A stretch of DNA of 64,000 bases from assembly GCA_947502405.1 (NCBI GenBank), contig CANMZT010000012.1, positions 1 to 64,000 on the forward strand, in the 5' to 3' direction. Below are positions 62,923-64,000 of the stretch, piece by piece. Every line of letters starts with the position of its first letter. Within the stretch, counting starts at the first letter, position 1. The DNA is from an uncultured Algibacter sp. GTDB lineage: Bacteria; Bacteroidota; Bacteroidia; Flavobacteriales; Flavobacteriaceae. Under the pieces are notes generated by a model. That model ran no database searches. It saw only the letters and a program-made list of their open reading frames with translations, and was not told where the DNA came from. The position numbers were made by a program, and so were the translations under genes.

Positions 62923-64000
62923 ATGTTTATTGCTAAAAAGCACATCAAAAACTTATTTTTCTCACTTCTAGTGCTGATAAGTACCTCTGCCGCAGCACAA
63001 AACAAGTCTATTTCTGATATATCATACATCAAAAAGCTTTTAAAACAAGATTCTACCAATAAAGCTAAAACTGAATTAAGCAAACAAATAGATTTTTTTA
63101 TATCTCAAAAAAACTATGATACTCTAGTAGATTATTTGAGTGTAATGGGTAATATAAAGTCTCAAAAAAGAGAGTTTAACGAAACAGTAAAAGTTGCTGA
63201 AGATATAGTTACGTTTATAAAAGAATCTGAAAACCCTGAGACTATAAAAGAAGCACTATTGGGGCTTTCAAATTTATTTTTCAATGCAAGAGATTTCACA
63301 AGAAATTATAAAACAAATATAGAAGCACTAGAATACGCTAAAAAAATTAAGCCCGAAAAGGCTTCAGACTTGTCAAAAATTGAATATAATTTAGGAACAA
63401 TAGCTATAAACCTAAATAATTTACAACTTGCAAAAGAACATCTTTTTCAATCAAAAAAAATATTAGAAACGAATCCTGATATTGAAAAAGAACAGTTTTA
63501 TCTCACCTATAACTCATTAGGAAGAATAAAAGCATCCTTATTAGAACTAGATAGTTCTTCGTTTTACTATAATAAATCTCTGAAGATTTTGAATAATATG
63601 GGAGATACACCCATCAATAAATATTACCGTGCTGCAATAGTAAAACAAAATATTGCTCTTAATTTATTTAATTCGGGGAAAATTGAAGCATCTATAAAAA
63701 CAGGAAAAGAAGCGGTATTAAAATTTCAAGAATTCTTAAACACCTCTGATAACGAAGCAAAAAAGATTCGTGCAAGAAGGTTTCGTTTGTCTGCAATAGA
63801 TAATTTAGGTGGTTTTTATTCTGGTATTGGAGACAATAAAAGCGCAGTAGATGTTTTAACATACTCATACAATGAAAAACTAAAAGTGTTTAGTGAAGAC
63901 GATCCTAACGTTATAATATCTACATTAATTTTAGGTCATGTAAATCTTATTGCAAAAAACTTTGAAGATGCTGGAACATTTATTGATAAGGGGTTAAAAC
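62923..64000 (+). CDS. Secreted TPR protein, N-terminal part (cut by window edge)
   Basis: The frame opens at ATG 62923, 1 base after the previous stop, and stays open to the window end (359 codons). A signal peptide (ending TSAAAQ) is followed by several tetratricopeptide-like repeats (IEYNLGTIAINLNNLQLAKEH, YLTYNSLGRIKASLLELDS, AIVKQNIALNLFNSGK, TLILGHVNLIAKNFEDAG). In Bacteroidetes, sigma/TPR operons of this layout often end with a TPR-CHAT protease protein. The C terminus is outside the window, so this cannot be checked here. Confidence 0.85.
   Translation, partial: MFIAKKHIKNLFFSLLVLISTSAAAQNKSISDISYIKKLLKQDSTNKAKTELSKQIDFFISQKNYDTLVDYLSVMGNIKSQKREFNETVKVAEDIVTFIKESENPETIKEALLGLSNLFFNARDFTRNYKTNIEALEYAKKIKPEKASDLSKIEYNLGTIAINLNNLQLAKEHLFQSKKILETNPDIEKEQFYLTYNSLGRIKASLLELDSSSFYYNKSLKILNNMGDTPINKYYRAAIVKQNIALNLFNSGKIEASIKTGKEAVLKFQEFLNTSDNEAKKIRARRFRLSAIDNLGGFYSGIGDNKSAVDVLTYSYNEKLKVFSEDDPNVIISTLILGHVNLIAKNFEDAGTFIDKGLK

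Overview
The window is low-GC, gene-dense DNA from a member of the Flavobacteriaceae (Bacteroidetes). This rests on gene content (FtsH with a GGAGGGAGG linker, RsfS, an acyl-CoA-binding protein beside CdsA/Psd, LytTR/LytS pairs, a complete kynurenine cluster, a BT0820-type HAD protein), on TAnnTTTG -7 promoter boxes ahead of many genes, and on weak Shine-Dalgarno signals with several TTG/GTG starts. No plasmid, prophage, CRISPR array or complete insertion sequence is visible, and genus cannot be fixed from the sequence alone.

Layout. 1-1670: the 5' part of a large minus-strand surface protein with 125-residue tandem repeats. 1.9-11.3 kb: housekeeping genes (pyrE, an SRPBCC protein, birA, then rsfS-ftsH, then LUD-cdsA-psd-ACBP, then valS). 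11.6-28.5 kb: a DUF1573 protein, an aspartyl protease with PDZ, an aminotransferase with murB, an ECF sigma/RskA-like anti-sigma pair, an aquaporin, a glycosyltransferase-sigma-Nramp-like set, lipA-gap, a TPR hybrid histidine kinase, lpxK, a Nif3-like protein and a coiled-coil protein with a degenerate zinc ribbon. 28.5-32.6 kb: repeat-rich accessory DNA with msrA, a possible single-gene cassette, a methyltransferase, a lipoprotein and a CDGSH protein. 32.6-40.4 kb: kynU, kmo, ridA, an aldehyde dehydrogenase, an SDR, haaO and an ACMSD decarboxylase, a route from kynurenine to 2-aminomuconate and its deamination. 40.5-52.8 kb: mostly minus strand, with M16 and M1 peptidases, a LytS/LytTR pair, TatA, DUF6702 and three tandem CarboxypepD_reg-like paralogues. 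52.9-61.4 kb: pepE, tRNA-Gly, two GNATs, an M48 peptidase, an ankyrin protein, gpmI, a HAD protein, map, a methyltransferase and apbE. 61.6-64 kb: a sigma factor followed by two TPR proteins, the last cut by the window edge.

The unusual material is mostly between genes. Two kinds of dispersed element recur. One is an approximately 90-100 nt structured element closed by GCGTTA/TAACGC, with four copies. The other is a set of paired inverted palindromic arms, mostly beginning TGTC, which occupy several gaps of the kynurenine cluster. One such arm pair encloses a broken GIY-YIG nuclease gene and another is a 56-bp version without it, which suggests a nuclease-associated palindrome family similar in principle to REP/RAYT systems. 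A small membrane-protein gene at 29863-30357 is bracketed by inverted TTGTAGGTA and followed by a long attC-like folded sequence, as in a gene cassette. Several annotated-style starts are corrected here because they would lie inside promoter boxes or repeat arms.
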